Of a DNA stretch of 64,000 nucleotides, positions 45,751 to 57,761 are shown piece by piece. The DNA is from Bathymodiolus brooksi (taxonomy: Eukaryota > Mollusca > Bivalvia > Mytilida > Modiolidae). The notes under the pieces were generated by a model that worked only from the letters and a program-made list of their open reading frames with translations, was not told the origin of the DNA and did not search any database. The position numbers were made by a program, and so were the translations under genes. How positions within the stretch are numbered: position 1 is the stretch's first letter; each line of letters starts with the position of its first letter. The stretch lies in assembly GCA_963680875.1 (NCBI GenBank), contig OY804585.1, positions 30,060,186-30,124,185 of the forward strand. The letters run 5' to 3'.

Positions 45751-46499
45751 TAGAGATTCAAAAAGGGTAATATTTTTACTACGACAGCAAACGAGCATAG
45801 CTCATGTCCTATAATCAACCAACGAATTAAATTATGGCACGCTAATGGGCGGCAGCTAAATCTCGAACGACATATGTTCCTTGACTCTTAACATACATTA
45901 CAGTATTCGTGAATATCAATTCCCATCGGAAAATACCATGTTTTCTAACTATCCAGTATGTACTGCACACGTGCTATAAAAATACATGCACGTGACCCGT
46001 ACAAATAATATTATTATAGGTGTAAGACATTGTAATATTAAATATTATGGAACATTTATTGTTGACAAAGCGTATTTATGCCCCCTTTAATTCTATATTA
46101 TTCCACATGGTACCATATTTTTATCTGTGTGTATGAACCCGTATTTATATAAAACATGTGACGTTTGCTAAAGTGGAAAATAAATCCTAATTATTTGCAC
46201 GGGCCTCTATATTACATTATGTTTTCTTTGTTATTATTTTTTTTCTAGTACAATGTGCTGTCTCTAATATATTTTAATGAATGACCGTACGGTACGTGAC
46301 GCCGATATCAATAAAATGGCGGTAAATTTCTTATGACCATGCCGTGTGCATGTTTCGTAGAAAGTACGGGTAATTTCACTCTTTTATTTACTGTCTTGTG
46401 ACCTAATCTGAATCAATGATTTTAAAATTGATTGATTTGCTTAACGTTCAGCGGCAAATATTTCACACATATTATGGACCACCTTCTGGACGAATATTT
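45751..46499. other. non-coding stretch, nothing firmly recognised
   Basis: 'ccacatggtaccatattttt' followed by 'tatgaacccgtatttat' (46100-46155) loosely resembles 29240-29300, which may be another dispersed repeat. No gene. Confidence 0.35.
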
Positions 46500-46755
46500 G
46501 AAAATCAAATAAATTAAAGATTTTTGACAGCAAGAAAACCAAATGACCTAAACAGAATAGCAAAAAAAACCCGGCTAAGGTCACCTATACCTGAGGGAAG
46601 AGAACATTAGTTTTAATAATAATTACTTGATTTATGATCTCGCATACTTTTAAATTATTTGGTTTTTCAATCTTTTGACTATGAGCGTCCCTGACGAGCG
46701 TGATACCAGAAATGGGGCGTGTGCACTAAATTAGATACCTACCGTTTTTATTCCA
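46500..46755. repeat. two F repeat halves arranged head to head
   Basis: The first half reads plus ('gcaagaaaaccaaatgacc', 'ggctaaggtcacctatacc', 'agttttaataataattac'). The second reads minus ('catacttttaaattatttgg', 'gactatgagcgtccctga', 'gtgcactaaattagatacc'). Confidence 0.6.
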
Positions 46756-46849
46756 CGATATAATAATGACTTGCATAAGACTCTATATTATTAAGATAAG
46801 TGTATGCCTTAGTAATCAATACATCTATTCTGGAATACTTTCACAAAGA

Positions 46850-47030
46850 GGTGATGTTTGGGCACATAAAACTATTTTAACTCTGCCACTATTTTATCGA
46901 AGTGCCTGTACCAAGCCCGGAAAAGGAGTTGTCATGTATTTATGTATTACGGGTATCGATTGTGACTCTTTCTGCTATTTTTCTATTGGATTTTTTAAAT
47001 GGTTTGGCAGTGTGGTATTTTTTGTTTTTC
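46850..47030 (+). repeat. R3 repeat fragment
   Basis: 'tattttaactctgccacta', 'gaagtgcctgtaccaagcc' and 'gggtatcgattgtgactctt' match 28660-28810. The ORFs here are repeat-derived. Confidence 0.55.
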
Positions 47031-47044
47031 ATTTTATTCGCAAA

Positions 47045-47290
47045 TGGCCGCGGCCGTGATCGTATTGCAGTTGGATTTACAACTGCCTATGCAATCAGTA
47101 CCTATCACAACTGATGTTTTGAGATCGAATCAGTGCGAGGTGCACAACAATATGTGATAAAGTTTGTCAGTGATTTGCGACAGGTCGGTGGTTTCTCTGT
47201 GTCCTCCGGTTTCCTCCACCAATAAAACTGACCACCACGATTTAACTGAAATATTGTTGAAAGTGGCGTTAAACACCATAAACCCAAACT
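47045..47290 (+). mobile_element. SINE family A, full length
   Basis: Head 'ggccgcggccgtgatcgtat', body 'gtttgtcagtgatttgcgac', 'ccaccacgatttaactgaa', tail 'gttgaaagtggcgttaaac'. The B box is damaged. Confidence 0.85.
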
Positions 47291-47845
47291 AACCATATTA
47301 TTCGCTGCATTCTTCCAACATCGTGGTTCAGTGTGTCATTTGATCTTTTAATGAGTGGTATTGATAATTGTGTAACCATGAAATTTATTTCGTTCTCGTG
47401 GGAACATAACAGTCAAGATATGGATTAAATACTGAGAATAAAAGAATCCACAACACCGCGCATGGCATGCGCATGGTTTTCCAGATTTATATTATAATTA
47501 CAGATTATCATTCAGATGGAATGGCAGATTTCAACAAAACGGCAAGCGACCAACGGTTTGGTGACATTTTGTTTAATATTACATTATTTCATATAATTTT
47601 GTTGGTGCTTTCGTTGAAATATTAACCATGACAAAACCCGATGTAGCAGCATGTGCTTTGACAGATGAATCTGTCCTGTTCACAGCTTTATTACGCGAAG
47701 CAAAATTACATTTGAATTAGGTGGTACGTTACATCCAATACATAGAGGGTTAAAATGTATATTATTAGAGATTCAAAAAATATTGGCTGATAAAATATGA
47801 ATTTAATATAATATGTTTTGGGAAGAATAACACCATGTTCTTAAA
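47291..47845. other. non-coding stretch, nothing recognised
   Basis: No open frame or repeat landmark was identified. Confidence 0.4.
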
Positions 47846-48060
<215 letters not shown>

Positions 48061-48296
48061 AAATATTTAACTCAAGTGCTTAAGTAAACAATAGTAGGTT
48101 GTTGTCAACTTTTTGTCAATTGAGCCTTGCATTACGTAATGAAACATAGTAATTAATACAAGTCACATCTGTACCGTGGCATTACAAACCGCGCATTTGA
48201 TGTGACTAGAGGTTAACGATCATCAGAAATATGTTATACAGTGTGATATCAATAATTATTTAACCAGAGATTTCACATTTGTTTTTTAGTTTGTAA
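48061..48296. other. non-coding stretch, nothing recognised
   Basis: No open frame or repeat landmark was identified. Confidence 0.4.
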
Positions 48297-48423
48297 TTGA
48301 CTTGCGACAGGTCGGTGGTTTTCTCTGGGTCCTCCGGTTTCCTCCACCAATAAAACTGACCGCCACGATATAACTGAAATATTGTTGAAAGTGGCGTTAA
48401 ACACCATCAAACAAACAAAACAA
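48297..48423 (+). mobile_element. SINE family A, 3' half
   Basis: 'ttgacttgcgacaggtcgg', 'ccgccacgatataactgaa', 'gttgaaagtggcgttaaac' and an (AAAC)n tail. Confidence 0.8.
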
Positions 48424-48454
48424 CCACATTTGTTTTAGTCATCAACGATTTAAT

Positions 48455-50770
48455 AGAACAAAAACGTAGATATCTAATTTAGTGTGCACGTGGCTTTCTA
48501 GAATAATCTATCATGTACAGTGTGCACGTGGCTTTCTAGAATAATCTATCATGTACAGTGTGCACGTCGCTTTCTAGAATAATCTATCATGTACAGTGTG
48601 CACGTCGCTTACTAGAATAATCTATCATGTACAGTGTGCACGTGGCTTACTAGAATAATCTATCATGTACAGTGTGCACGTGGCTTTCTAGAATAATCTA
48701 TCATGTACAGTGTGCACGTGGCTTTCTAGAATAATCTATCATGTACAGTGTGTACGTCACTTTCTAGAATAATCTATCATGTACAGTGTGCACGTGGCTT
48801 TCTAGAATAATCTATCATGTACAGTGTGCACGTGGCTTTCTAGAATAATCTATCATGTACAGTATGCACGTGGCTTTCTAGAATAATATATCATGTACAG
48901 TGTGCACGTCGCTTTCTAGAATAATCTATCATTTACAGTGTGCACGTGGCTTTCTAGAATAATCTATCATGTACAGTATGCACGTGGCTTTCTAGAATAA
49001 TATATCATGTACAGTGTGCACGTCGCTTTCTAGAATAATCTATCATGTACAGTGTGCACGTTGCTTTCTAGAATAATCTATCATGTACAGTGTGCACGTG
49101 GCTTTCTAGAATAATCTATCATGTACAGTGTGTACGTCACTTTCTAGAATAATCTATCATGTACAGTGTGCACGTTGCTTTCTAGAATAATCTATCATGT
49201 ACAGTGTGCACGTGGCTTTCTAGAATAATCTATCATGTACAGTGTGTACGTCACTTTCTAGAATAATCTATCATGTACAGTGTGCACGTTGCTTTCTAGA
49301 ATAATCTATCATGTACAGTGTGCACGTGGTTTTCTAGAATAATTTATCATGTACAGTGTGTACGTCACTTTCTAGAATAATCTATCATGTACAGTGTGTA
49401 CGTCACTTTCTAGAATAATCTATCATGTACAGTGTGCACGTTGCTTTCTAGAATAATCTATCATGTACAGTGTGCACGTGGTTTTCTAGAATAATTTATC
49501 ATATACAGTGTGTACGTCACTTTCTAGAATAATCTATCATGTACAGTGTGCACGTGGCTTTCTAGAATAATCTATCATGTACAGTGTGCACGTGGCTTTC
49601 TAGAATAATCTATCATGTACAGTGTGCACGTGGCTTTCTAGAATAATCTATCATGTACAGTGTGCACGTCGCTTTCTAGAATAATCTATCATGTACAGTA
49701 TGCACGTGGCTTTCTAGAATAATCTATCATGTACAGTGTGCACGTGGCTTTCTAGAATAATCTATCATGTACAGTGTGCACGTGGCTTTCTAGAATAATC
49801 TATCATGTACAGTGTGCACGTGGCTTTCTAGAATAATCTATCATGTACAGTGTGCACGTCGCTTTCTAGAATAATCTATCATGTACAGTATGCACGTGGC
49901 TTTCTAGAATAATCTATCATGTACAGTGTGCACGTGGCTTTCTAGAATAATCTATCATGTACAGTGTGCACGTCGCTTTCTAGAATAATCTATCATGTAC
50001 AGTGTGCACGTCGCTTTCTAGAATAATCTATCATGTACAGTGTGCACGTGGCTTTCTAGAATAATCTATCATGTACAGTGTGCACGTGGCTTTCTAGAAT
50101 AATCTATCATGTACAGTGTGTACGTGGCTTTCTAGAATAATCTATCATGTACAGTGTGCACGTGGCTTTCTAGAATAATCTATCATGTACAGTGTGTACG
50201 TCACTTTTTAGAATAATCTATCATGTACAGTGTGCATGTGGCTTTCTAGAATAATCTATCATGAACAGTGTGCACGTCGCTTTCTAGAATAATCTATCAT
50301 GTACAGTGTGTACGTCACTTTCTAGAATAATCTATCATGTACAGTGTGCACGTAGCTTTCTAGAATAATCTATCATGTACAGTGTGCACGTGGCTTTCTA
50401 GAATAATCTATCATGTACAGTGTGTACGTGGCTTTCTAGAATAATCTATCATGTACAGTGTGCACGTGGCTTTCTAGAATAATCTATCATGTACAGTGTG
50501 CACGTCGCTTTCTAGAATAATCTATCATGTACACTCGTCAAAAGATTGGAAAGTTTAATAATCTAAAATTAGTTGGGAACTAGAAATCTAATGTGTCTAA
50601 ACAAGAGAACCAACATCGGCTAAGGTCTCCTATACCAACATCGGCTAAGGTCTCCTATACCAACATCGGCTAAGGTCACCTATACCAACATCGGCTAAGG
50701 TCTCCTATACCAACATCGGCTAAGGTCTCCTATGCCTGGTGGTGATTGGTGTTAGTTATAACCAATTACA
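48455..50770 (+). repeat. F repeat with central 38-bp array, 54 units (48482-50533), and 25-bp x 5 array (50611-50735)
   Basis: The left flank 'acgtagatatctaatttagt' and right flank 'actcgtcaaaagattgg' are F. The interval holds 54 units of 38 bp ('gtgcacgtggctttctag' plus 'aataatctatcatgtaca'); 2052 bp is exactly 54 x 38, with only base substitutions and no net indel. Common variants are CACGTCGC and TACGTCAC, and variant orders recur (the series ttgc-tggc-tacgtcac around 49060-49260 and again later), indicating higher-order duplication. Downstream, 'caacatcggctaaggtctcc' (25-bp unit) is a second expansion of native F text. Confidence 0.92.
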
Positions 50771-50783
50771 TTTTATAGAATTT

Positions 50784-51058
50784 GATCTTGATTTGATTTT
50801 TGGTGTTTTAACGCCACTTTCAGCAATATTTCAGCTATATCATGGCGACCAGTTTTAGTGGTGGATGAAGCAGGAGTACCCGGATAGAACCACCGACCAT
50901 GGGCAAGCAACTAGTAAACTTTATCACTTGTGGCTGCGGGTCGAGTGTACGCTTTTTGTAATTTACAAAGCCGGACGCGAACCCACGCTGTATTGGTGAT
51001 AGGCTTGTATGAGTTGTTAGATAATCCAACTACTTCACTCATTGAGCCACCCGGGCCC
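50784..51058 (-). mobile_element. SINE family C, full length with TSD
   Basis: Minus-strand head 'gggcccgggtggctcaatga', B box 'cgtgggttcgcgtccggc', tail 'gctgaaagtggcgttaaaac'. The direct repeat 'attttataga' is present on both sides (50770 and 51061). Confidence 0.88.
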
Positions 51059-51726
51059 TTATTTTATAGATTTTCTGTTTTAATCAAATTTAAGCTGTTT
51101 TTAATTGAGGAAAGTTTGACTTAAATATGATTCTTTTGATGAAAACAAATCATGTTCTTATTTTGAAATTGTTAAGTTATGTTCTTTGGAGGGTCGGGGA
51201 GGGTCGAATCGGCTCTTTAGTGGAATATCTGTTCGGGCTCTGGTACTCTGTGTTCAGTACACGTACATTGTCTCTTTCGTCATATGTTTTAATACGATTG
51301 TTTAAATCTGCCAGATATTTGCTTAATATCATGTAAACAGTCCTCACGATGAGCACCAGTCCTCCGGTCCAAGACCAGTAAAGCTTCACCAGTCCTCCGG
51401 TCCAAGATCAGTAAAGCTTTGTTCGGACCAGTACATTTTCTCAGTTTTTATTTTGAACTATATAAAAATAAATTCAAGAATTTGATTCGTACCAGCATAT
51501 TCAAATTTTCATTTCGAGTACTGTGTAAATTCGTGGATACAAAATGTCGTGCTTTGTGGAAAAGAAATTTCGTGAAAACGTAAATTCGAAGATCGCCTGC
51601 TCTAGTCAGTAAATATTTATATGGTGACAAATATTCGCTGATTTCTTAATTTCGTGGTTTGATAATATCCACGTAGATTGGTATACCACGAATAATAATG
51701 AATTCACAATATTCACATTTGGATTG
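51059..51726. other. non-coding; 33-bp direct duplication at about 51351-51418
   Basis: 'ccagtcctccggtccaaga' followed by 'cagtaaagctt' occurs twice. Otherwise nothing was recognised; the opposite-strand ORFs at 51127-51389 have no domain. Confidence 0.45.
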
Positions 51727-51972
51727 AGGGACCGTCGTGGTCCTGATCGTATTGTAGTTGGATTTACAACTACCTATACAATCAGTGCTTATCACCACTA
51801 ACGTTGTGGGTTCGAATCCCTCTCATGACAAGGTGTGCTCGATACAACATTATGTGATAAAGTTTGTCAGTGACTTGCGGCAGATCGGTGATACTCCGGT
51901 TTCCTCCAACAATAAAACTAACCGCCACGATATAACTGAAATATTGTTGAAAGTGGCGTTAAACACCATAAC
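51727..51972 (+). mobile_element. SINE family A, full length with 14-bp TSD
   Basis: Head 'gggaccgtcgtggtcctga', B box 'gtgggttcgaatccctc' (the best preserved in the window), tail 'gttgaaagtggcgttaaac'. The exact 14-bp direct repeat 'tcacatttggattg' lies at 51713-51726 and 51979-51992, showing insertion by target-primed reverse transcription. Confidence 0.92.
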
Positions 51973-52613
51973 CCTGACTCACATTTGGATTGTCAGGCAC
52001 AAATGTTTAGTTTCATTGATATGTTATTTCTGTAAATTATTAAATTATTAAAAATTTCACTGAATATTTATATATATTTTTTTATTCATGAAAAAGACGA
52101 CATTTGGTTTACTTCACAACAATTTTAAAAACAATGAATTAATTTAACGATATACCAGCTGAAACATTTCGGTTTGTAGAACAGTGACTGGCCGTGTCTA
52201 ATTTCGTGCTTTCTGAGAAACCATTATATCTCTATTGACATAATAAAATGACGAATTGTTGTCATTTATCTGTGTATATGGAAATTATGAGGGAGGATTC
52301 ATGAAAAGTAAAATCATTCAAAAATATATGAAGATTTCCATTTTTACTTTCTAAAATAGTTGTGGCTGAATACAACTTGATGTAACTATCATATACATAC
52401 ATGTATATGTATCAAACAATTTTCAAGACGAATTGTTGAATTGCATTTTCCCCATTTTGGAGAGAATATACCCACAGCGAAGAAACAAGGTCCTATTTCA
52501 AGATTAATGTTCAATTGCATAGGCAAAAGATAGGAAATATATTTGTTAGATATTTAAACACAAAAAGGTACTATTAAGGACGAGTGGAACAATCGAGGCA
52601 ACAAATTTTGAAA
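51973..52613. other. AT-rich non-coding stretch, nothing recognised
   Basis: No open frame or repeat landmark was identified up to the palindrome edge. Confidence 0.4.
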
Positions 52614-52993
52614 ATATGGAGATCTGTGTAGGGACAGAAAAAGTAAGCCTTTTGTAGCGGCTACAATATATCTACTCTTTTCTCTTCATAATCTGCAAAA
52701 GAGGTCTTTAACATGCAGGGAGGTGGCACTTTCAAAACATGTCCACGGTCAGTCTTTCCGTGATATGACTTGGCAACACCATCGAGAGGACATCCCCCTA
52801 TCCGTCACATGGGAATGTGATTAACTATTAACACATAGTGGATGCATTACTGGTACATATGGAGTCTCAGTGGCCGCGATCTTATTTACATTTCCAATCA
52901 GTGTCTACTAAAATATGTAAACTTGACTCCCGTTCTTGGCAAATTTTACGATTTACAAATTTATTTGATAATGTTTGTTAATTAAGAAATAAA

Positions 52994-53100
52994 TCATGGA
53001 AGCCAGAATGTGTTTTGAGTTTTAACATTGATGGCGGATATTAGTATTGTATCCCGAGTCAACCCATGTTAAAACTCAAAACACATTCTGGCTTTCATGA
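52994..53100. repeat. 35-bp-stem hairpin (left arm; mirror at 59085-59191)
   Basis: 'tcatggaagccagaatgtg' through 'gagttttaacat' pairs with 'atgttaaaactc' through 'cattctggctttcatga' around a loop of about 37 bases. It may be a small MITE; the mirror copy is part of the right arm. Confidence 0.85.
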
Positions 53101-54014
53101 ATTATTTCGATTCTGTTATGTCTAAGAGTACAAATACGGTAGTATACTTTGATTGGAAGACGGTAATTTATATTTACGTTTGCGGACAATGTCGCACACA
53201 ATTTATGCTGCCAAATTCGAGCAGACGATAATTCATCAACATATACATTTACGACGGGAAAGTCATTCACATACACCGGCGCATGTGCTAATGAGATTAT
53301 ACCCAATCGATAAATCGCTCGTTTTTTGCAAAGCGAAAGAAAGACGTCATGTTAGAATCAATAATAATGCGGGTAACTTTCTTTGGGTATTCGATCAGGT
53401 TTCCTCCACTAATAGATTTGATTGATTTAAATTGGTGTTAAACACCAACTTATGCCGCATTTGAGCTATAACTTTAATGTTGAAAACAACAGTATCCAAT
53501 TCCAATCAATTTAACCTATAGTTATGAACGCTAGGGAGTGCTGCAACTTGTCTTTTACGTGCATGGAGCGTAGCATTATACAAGCACGAGATACTCTTCA
53601 CGTCCCATTCTCAATGCGAGTTGTATATTTTATTCGTCCCGTACAACCTGCGAACCTCCGTCCATGTTAGCGGAAAATATTGGGTCTTATTCCTATTTCC
53701 CTTGATTTATACTGATTACAGTGTCACGCTAAGAATCAAATTAAGGTCAAGAAAAAGTGTTTTGTTGCTATTTCTAACATATATGGTTTCAGAAATTAAA
53801 TTTTCAAAATCATCACTTACTAGTGGTTAAATTTAATAAATGACGAAAATTTTAGGCAGCTGTTTAGTTATGTCGTAAAGATTGTGTTCATTTCATGAAT
53901 GAAATTGTATCTTCTCATTAACCAGATGACGCTAGGTTAAATATGTCAGGCTGATATCGTTTCCATTCATATTTCTGTTTATTTAACTATAAAACTATGC
54001 ATTAATATTTATAA

Positions 54015-54151
54015 TATAACTAATTGACGAGTTTCATTATCAAATTTATGTCACGAATGACCAAATAACACAGTAACTCACGAATGCGCGCATTATATTA
54101 TTTGGTTATGAGTAACATATTTTTATTAAGGAAACTCGTCAATTAGTTATA
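54015..54151. mobile_element. 137-bp MITE with 21-bp TIRs (left arm; mirror at 58034-58170)
   Basis: The ends 'tataactaattgacgagttt' and 'aaactcgtcaattagttata' are exact inverted repeats, and the interior 'atgtcacgaatgaccaaata' is partly self-complementary. No coding capacity. Confidence 0.85.
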
Positions 54152-54424
54152 GTATTTATTATATAGATACAAAAATGTTTCGAATCGAATTTAATATAAA
54201 ATTAGCTTAATTGCACTATATTACGTGTGTAGCGTAGAATTACATGTAAGACAATTATACATGTACATGTAAGATGTGAATCTTTGACTCTCATGTCATG
54301 GAAAAGTCATCACAATCTGCTTTCAAATGTTTGGGGTTTTTTTGGTGGTTAAAATAACTAGATCATGCACGGATGTTATGAAATTGGTGTGACAAAATAT
54401 CAAAATTAAATAAGAAGATTATAT

Positions 54425-54684
54425 TGTTTGTTTGTTTGATGGTGTTTAACGTCACTTTCAACAATATTTCAGCTATATCATGGTGGTCAGTTTTATTGGT
54501 GGAGGAAACCAGAGGACCCGGAGAAAACCACCGACCTGTCGCAAGTCACTGACAAACTTCATCATATAATGTTGTACACCTAGCCCTGATCGAGATTAGA
54601 ACTCACAACATCAGTGGTGATAGGCACTGATTGCATAGGTAGTTGTAAATCCAACCACCATACGATCACGGCCACGACGGCCCT
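54425..54684 (-). mobile_element. SINE family A, full length (left arm)
   Basis: Plus-strand order: (GTTT)n, 'gatggtgtttaacgtcac', 'ggtggaggaaaccagagg', 'caagtcactgacaaactt', 'gatcacggccacgacggcc'. Its inverse is at 57501-57761. A short 'tataatcttc' (as read in the right arm) borders both sides of the copy and is probably the target duplication. Confidence 0.9.
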
Positions 54685-54957
54685 GAAGATTATACAAACA
54701 TTCATGTTGCTTTTTATGTAAAAAACAAAACAAAAAATGTTAACCAAGAAATATTTCAATTATTATAATTATCACATAAATTTCATTTTTGGAGAAAAAA
54801 ACACTTGTGAACTAAAACCACCCTCGCCAGTAAGTAAGGACATCGGGGTTCAGGCAAACGGGAGTACAATAATTAATATTACAAGTGAAAAATGATAATC
54901 TTTGCGTATTGAAATATAGTTTGTATACCTCGTATAATCTAACAAGATCTATTTAGA

Positions 54958-55100
54958 TATTTAGTGGGCAATCTTTCAGCCATATCATGGCGAGAACAAG
55001 TTAGATATCGATGAGATAATAATGATGTCTGCTTTGTACTAGACCAACACACTTAGTTGGATTTTCATAGCATTGTAGATTTAGTAAATGCTTTGTGCAA
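54958..55100 (-). mobile_element. SINE family B 3' part (left arm)
   Basis: 'gggcaatctttcagccat', 'tggcgagaacaagttagat', 'gtctgctttgtactagacc'. Its inverse is at 57085-57227. Confidence 0.75.
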
Positions 55101-55234
55101 AAAATGTATCATTATTTTGTTGCTGAGCAAAACTATTACAAAGAAATGCAAAATGTATTTGATTGTTCAATTGTCAAGGGAGCAGTATTTCAACTATATT
55201 CATGAATAGAACAAGTTCCTAAAAATAAATAATT

Positions 55235-55800
55235 TGGCTATCTTATTTAATGCCTTCGGTTTACATGTTCATAGAGACTTTTAAGTCATTTGTCTTTCCA
55301 AATGTTTGATTATGAGAATACCCGATGAAAGAAGAGTTTGAAGATACCAAAGGGGTAATCAGAATTCCTATATCGAAGAAGATCAGACAACACAATGGCC
55401 AACAGAAAAAGTACAAAAGGACAAACAACGATCTACAAAACATACAAATAAAACTAAAGATCGAGTAACACGATCCCCACTAAAAACCGGGGGTGAACTC
55501 ATGTGCTCCGGAAGGGTAGGCAGTTCCTGCTCCACTAGTGGCACCAATCGTATTAATCTAGTTACAAACCCGGTGACAAGTCATGAATGAGGAAAGGACC
55601 GGCAAGTGTCTACAGAAACCTACTACAGAAATGCGTCGTGTTCACTAAATTCGATATTTTCGTTTTATTAGGAGGCACTCTGATGGGACTAACGGCGAAA
55701 TTAATATTGTCACCAGATAAGAGTGATATCGTGGATAGAATCGGACAATACTTCCCTTCTGCGATTATTCAAAGCTGCTTCAAGCAAAGAGAAACTCAGT
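55235..55800 (+). repeat. F fragment followed by R1 (left arm)
   Basis: F (minus sense) at about 55235-55335 ('caaatgtttgattatgag'). R1 follows at 55345-55680: 'gataccaaaggggtaatcag', 'taacacgatccccactaaa', 'ctccggaagggtaggcag', 'acaagtcatgaatgaggaa'. The 71-aa ORF at 55587-55802 and its mirror (56380-56598, two residues different) lie in this repeat and are not treated as a gene. Confidence 0.65.
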
Positions 55801-55801
55801 A

Positions 55802-56111
55802 ACGTCACGTCTTAATGTTGAGTAATGTATTGTCCCGCACAACCAGCGAACGTCCCTTTATTAGAGGATGTACCCACATTTCAGTAGATAAGCTATATTT
55901 TATAAGCTGGAGATCCCTCGCGAATTAGATAAAGGAAAATTACGCTTACATCATCAAACTATGTAATCAGTTGAGTGCATGCACACGATACGATTTTGAA
56001 TTAAAAAAATATCATATCACTTCTGTTTTTTTAGCGCATAAAGCTATTTTGTACGTAATGAAAAAAATGGAATTTTACGAGTGGTTAAATAAATATTAAA
56101 GGTGAGAATTA
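55802..56111. other. 310-bp segment present only in the left palindrome arm
   Basis: It lies between 'gagaaactcagta' and 'attaatgttttt'. In the right arm these two flanks are joined directly as 'cattaatactgagttt' (56379-56394). The segment has no terminal repeats and no obvious target duplication, so a deletion from the right arm is at least as likely as an insertion on the left. Confidence 0.85.
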
Positions 56112-56215
56112 TTAATGTTTTTAATTACATAGTCCTTATGAGTTATTGCTGATTATTATATAGATAGCTGTGAATTACAGAATTTTCCGAGTTAAATAAA
56201 AACGATAATTTCACA

Positions 56216-56345
56216 GTGAAATTATCGTTTTTATTTAACTCGGAAAATTCTGTAATTCACAGCTATCTATATAATAATCAGCGAAATTATCGTTTTTATT
56301 TAACTCGGAAAATTCTGTAATTCACAGCTATCTATATAATAATCA
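56216..56345. repeat. 65-bp tandem duplication at the palindrome centre (right arm)
   Basis: The block containing 'gaaattatcgtttttattta' and 'attctgtaattcacagct' occurs at 56216-56280 and again at 56281-56345, while the left arm has one copy (56150-56214). Confidence 0.92.
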
Positions 56346-57500
56346 GCAATAACTCATAAGGACTATGTAATTAAAAACATTAATACTGAGTTTCTCTTTG
56401 CTTGAAGCAGCTTTGAATAATCGCAGAAGGGAAGTATTGTCCGATTCTATCCACGATATCACTCTTATCTTGTGACAATATTAATTTCGCCGTTAGTCCC
56501 ATCAGAGTGCCTCCTAATAAAACGAAAATATCGAATTTAGTGAACACGACGCGTTTCTGTAGTAGGTTTCTGTAGACACTTGCCGGTCCTTTCCTCATTC
56601 ATGACTTGTCACCGGGTTTGTAACTAGAGTAATACGATTGGTGCCACTAGTGGAGCAGGAACTGCCTACCCTTCCGGAGCACATGAGTTCACCCCCGGTT
56701 TTTAGTGGGGATCGTGTTACTCGATCTTTAGTTTTATTTGTATGTTTTGTAGATCGTTGTTTGTCCTTTTGTACTTTTTCTGTTGGCCATTGTGTTGTCT
56801 GATCTTCTTCGATATAGGAATTCTGATTACCCCTTTGGTATCTTCAAACTCTTCTTTCATCGGGTATTCTCATAATCAAACATTTGGAAAGACAAATGAC
56901 TTAAAAGTCTCTATGAACATGTAAACCGAAGGCATTAAATAAGATAGCCAAATTATTTATTTTTAGGAACTTGTTCTATTCATGAATATAGTTGAAATAC
57001 TGCTCCCTTGACAATTGAACAATCAAATACATTTTGCATTTCTTTGTAATAGTTTTGCTCAGCAACAAAATAATGATACATTTTTTGCACAAAGCATTTA
57101 CTAAATCTACAATGCTATGAAAATCCAACTAAGTGTGTTGGTCTAGTACAAAGCAGACATCATTATTATCTCATCGATATCTAACTTGTTCTCGCCATGA
57201 TATGGCTGAAAGATTGCCCACTAAATATCTAAATAGATCTTGTTAGATTATACGAGGTATACAAACTATATTTCAATACGCAAAGATTATCATTTTTCAC
57301 TTGTAATATTAATTATTGTACTCCCGTTTGCCTGAACCCCGATGTCCTTACTTACTGGCGAGGGTGGTTTAAGTTCACAAGTGTTTTTTTCTCCAAAAAT
57401 GAAATTTATGTGATAATTATAATAATTGAAATATTTCTTGGTTAACATTTTTTGTTTTGTTTTTTACATAAAAAGCAACATGAATGTTTGTATAATCTTC

Positions 57501-57761
57501 AGGGCCGTCGTGGCCGTGATCGTATGGTGGTTGGATTTACAACTACCTATGCAATCAGTGCCTATCACCACTGATGTTGTGAGTTCTAATCTCGATCAGG
57601 GCTAGGTGTACAACATTATATGATGAAGTTTGTCAGTGACTTGCGACAGGTCGGTGGTTTTCTCCGGGTCCTCTGGTTTCCTCCACCAATAAAACTGACC
57701 ACCATGATATAGCTGAAATATTGTTGAAAGTGACGTTAAACACCATCAAACAAACAAACAA
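57501..57761 (+). mobile_element. SINE family A, full length (right arm)
   Basis: Head 'gggccgtcgtggccgtgat', B box 'gtgagttctaatctcgat', tail 'gttgaaagtgacgttaaac' with (AAAC)n. It is the inverse of 54425-54684, with the same unusual 'gtgacg' in place of 'gtggcg', so both arms carry the same insertion. Confidence 0.9.

Noticed and set aside
55587..56598. 71-72 aa ORF pair present in both palindrome arms
   Set aside because: Duplicated only because of the palindrome, lying in R1 repeat sequence, with no recognisable domain.
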